A stretch of 64,000 nucleotides of DNA from Eledone cirrhosa (taxonomy: Eukaryota; Mollusca; Cephalopoda; Octopoda; Eledonidae), in contig OZ024741.1 in the NCBI GenBank assembly GCA_964016885.1, forward strand, positions 27,183,384 to 27,247,383. The letters are read 5' to 3'. The translations under genes and the position numbers were made by a program. Under the pieces are notes generated by a model. That model was not told where the DNA came from and ran no database searches. It saw only the letters and a program-made list of their open reading frames with translations. Below are positions 61,601 through 64,000 of the stretch, one piece after another (within the stretch, counting starts at the first letter, position 1; each line of letters begins with the position of its first letter).

Positions 61601-64000
61601 TGTAATAAACACTAAGACCTTCCCTGTTACTCATAAGACAAGATAAACAGACTGTAATAAACACTAAGACCTCCCCTGTTACTCATAAGACAACAAGATA
61701 AACAGACTGTAATAAACACTAAGACCTTCCCTGTTACTCATAAGACAACAAGATAAACAGACTGTAATAAACACTAAGACCTTCCCTGTTACTCATAAGA
61801 CAACAAGATAAACAGACTGTAATAAACACTAAGACCTTCCCTGTTACTCATAAGACAACAAGATAAACAGACTGTAATAAACACTAAGACCTCCCCTGTT
61901 ACTCATAAGACAACAAGATAAACAGACTGTAATAAACACTAAGACCTTCCCTGTTACTCATAAGACAAGATAAACAGACTGTAATAAACACTAAGACCTT
62001 CCCTGTTACTCATAAGACAAGATAAACAGACTGTAATAAACACTAAGACCTCCCCTGTTACTCATAAGACAACAAGATAAACAGACTGTAATAAACACTA
62101 AGACCTTCCCTGTTACTCATAAGACAAGATAAACAGACTGTAATAAACACTAAGACCTCCCCTGTTACTCATAAGACAAGATAAACAGACTGTAATAAAC
62201 ACTAAGACCTCCCCTGTTACTCATAAGACAAGATAAACAGACTGTAATAAACACTAAGACCTTCCCTGTTACTCATAAGACAAGATAAACAGACTGTAAT
62301 AAACACTAAGACCTCCCCTGTTACTCATAAGACAACAAGATAAACAGACTGTAATAAACACTAAGACCTCCCCTGTTACTCATAAGACAACAAGATAAAC
62401 AGACTGTAATAAACACTAAGACCTTCCCTGTTACTCATAAGACAACAAGATAAACAGACTGTAATAAACACTAAGACCTCCCTGTTACTCATAAGACAAC
62501 AAGATAAACAGACTGTAATAAACACTAAGACCTCCCCTGTTACTCATAAGACAACAAGATAAACAGACTGTAATAAACACTAAGACCTTCCCTGTTACTC
62601 ATAAGACAACAAGATAAACAGACTGTAATAAACACTAAGACCTCCCCTGTTACTCATAAGACAACAAGATAAACAGACTGTAATAAACACTAAGACCTTC
62701 CCTGTTACTCATAAGACAACAAGATAAACAGACTGTAATAAACACTAAGACCTCCCCTGTTACTCATAAGACAACAAGATAAACAGACTGTAATAAACAC
62801 TAAGACCTTCCCTGTTACTCATAAGACAACAAGATAAACAGACTGTAATAAACACTAAGACCTTCCCTGTTACTCATAAGACAACAAGATAAACAGACTG
62901 TAATAAACACTAAGACCTCCCCTGTTACTCATAAGACAAGATAAACAGACTGTAATAAACACTAAGACCTCCCCTGTTACTCATAAGACAAGATAAACAG
63001 ACTGTAATAAACACTAAGACCTCCCCTGTTACTCATAAGACAAGATAAACAGACTGTAATAAACACTAAGACCTTCCCTGTTACTCATAAGACAACAAGA
63101 TAAACAGACTGTAATAAACACTAAGACCTTCCCTGTTACTCATAAGACAAGATAAACAGACTGTAATAAACACTAAGACCTTCCCTGTTACTCATAAGAC
63201 AACAAGATAAACAGACTGTAATAAACACTAAGACCTCCCTGTTACTCATAAGACAAGATAAACAGACTGTAATAAACACTAAGACCTTCCCTGTTACTCA
63301 TAAGACAACAAGATAAACAGACTGTAATAAACACTAAGACCTCCCTGTTACTCATAAGACAAGATAAACAGACTGTAATAAACACTAAGACCTTCCCTGT
63401 TACTCATAAGACAAGATAAACAGACTGTAATAAACACTAAGACCTTCCCTGTTACTCATAAGACAACAAGATAAACAGACTGTAATAAACACTAAGACCT
63501 TCCCTGTTACTCATAAGACAAGATAAACAGACTGTAATAAACACTAAGACCTTCCCTGTTACTCATAAGACAACAAGATAAACAGACTGTAATAAACACT
63601 AAGACCTCCCCTGTTACTCATAAGACAAGATAAACAGACTGTAATAAACACTAAGACCTTCCCTGTTACTCATAAGACAAAAGATAAACAGACTGTAATA
63701 AACACTAAGACCTTCCCTGTTACTCATAAGACAACAAGATAAACAGACTGTAATAAACACTAAGACCTTCCCTGTTACTCATAAGACAAGATAAACAGAC
63801 TGTAATAAACACTAAGACCTCCCTGTTACTCATAAGACAAGATAAACAGACTGTAATAAACACTAAGACCTTCCCTGTTACTCATAAGACAAGATAAACA
63901 GACTGTAATAAACACTAAGACCTCCCTGTTACTCATAAGACAACAAGATAAACAGACTGTAATAAACACTAAGACCTTCCCTGTTACTCATAAGACAACA
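46636..64000. repeat. 52/55-bp satellite array derived from a LINE endonuclease gene
   Basis: Roughly 320 head-to-tail units of TTACTCATAAGACAAGATAA ACAGACTGTAATAAACACTA AGACCTTCCCTG (52 bp). Two frequent variants are an extra CAA (ACAACAAGAT, 55 bp) and TTCCCTG versus TCCCCTG; rare units are one base shorter or longer. The first unit (46636-46687) is still in frame with the preceding LINE sequence (LLIRQDKQTVINTKTFP). Because 52 and 55 are not multiples of three, the frame is lost with each unit and no protein results. Recurrence of rare variants at 3.0- and 2.5-kb spacing shows block duplication. The array continues beyond 64000. Confidence 0.97.
58873..59072. other. Assembly gap (200 N)
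   Basis: Exactly 200 N inside the satellite, the size of a placeholder gap. The true length of missing array is unknown. Units on the left side (from about 56440) contain many one-base length errors compared with the array before it. Confidence 0.99.

Noticed and set aside
46636..64000. CRISPR-like array
   Set aside because: Units are contiguous 52/55-bp repeats with no unique spacers, in a eukaryotic setting, and derived from LINE coding DNA.

Overview
The window looks like repeat-dominated nuclear DNA of a cephalopod mollusc (octopus or squid type). This rests on recognition, not on a search. The tRNA-derived SINEs, the LINE tails ending in (GAT)n and containing the phrase GGTTGGTGTTAGGAAGGGC, and the long TA, GT and trinucleotide tracts are the classes that fill cephalopod introns and intergenic DNA. 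There are no bacterial-style operons, no rRNA and no functional-looking tRNA genes. Only one short stretch looks like host coding sequence: a 33-codon exon at 20112-20210 with a strong start context, an in-frame upstream stop and a consensus splice donor.

Layout. 1-5072: a patchwork of 3' ends of two related LINE families (A and B here) in both orientations, tRNA-headed SINEs, and one inverted-repeat element split by a LINE fragment. 5073-12155: one ~25-bp minisatellite interrupted by a SINE (7028-7374) and by an apparently full-length LINE A with an intact 1,037-codon ORF (8456-11569) encoding an AP-type endonuclease, a reverse transcriptase and a PHD-like zinc finger. 12296-18800: a run of tandem repeats (41-bp minisatellite, AGC/AGT/AAC and ACC/ACT trinucleotide arrays, a ~75-bp repeat, CT and TA tracts). 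19560-20210: GC-richer, promoter/5'UTR-like DNA and the candidate exon; DNA to the right would be intron if the exon is real. 20400-30000: more SINE and LINE debris, including two LINE A copies head to head (24889-26421 minus, 26564-29912 plus), both broken. 30067-37600: minisatellites, LINE fragments of other clades, a Tc1/mariner-type MITE and a hairpin. 38500-39712: a CR1/Jockey-like reverse transcriptase pseudogene. 40072-40150: a hammerhead-ribozyme-like motif on the minus strand. 42592-42842: a palindrome with perfect 93-bp arms. 44300-44875: a LINE 3'UTR with its internal ~48-bp repeat expanded.

46636-64000 is a single satellite array (52/55-bp unit, roughly 320 copies, running off the window, interrupted by a 200-N gap). 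Its first unit is in frame with, and is part of, a decayed LINE A-type endonuclease gene fragment (46200-46690), so the origin of the satellite can be read from the sequence. Rare variants recurring 3.0 kb and 2.5 kb apart show that it grew by copying multi-kilobase blocks as well as single units.

The elements are linked through their ends. LINE A, LINE B and the SINE share a 3' tail (CCATGCTAGCGTGGAA-like, then GAT repeats), consistent with SINEs using the LINE reverse transcriptase. The LINE inserted into existing minisatellites, its 3'UTR seeds small tandem repeats, and its endonuclease gene seeded the 17-kb satellite.
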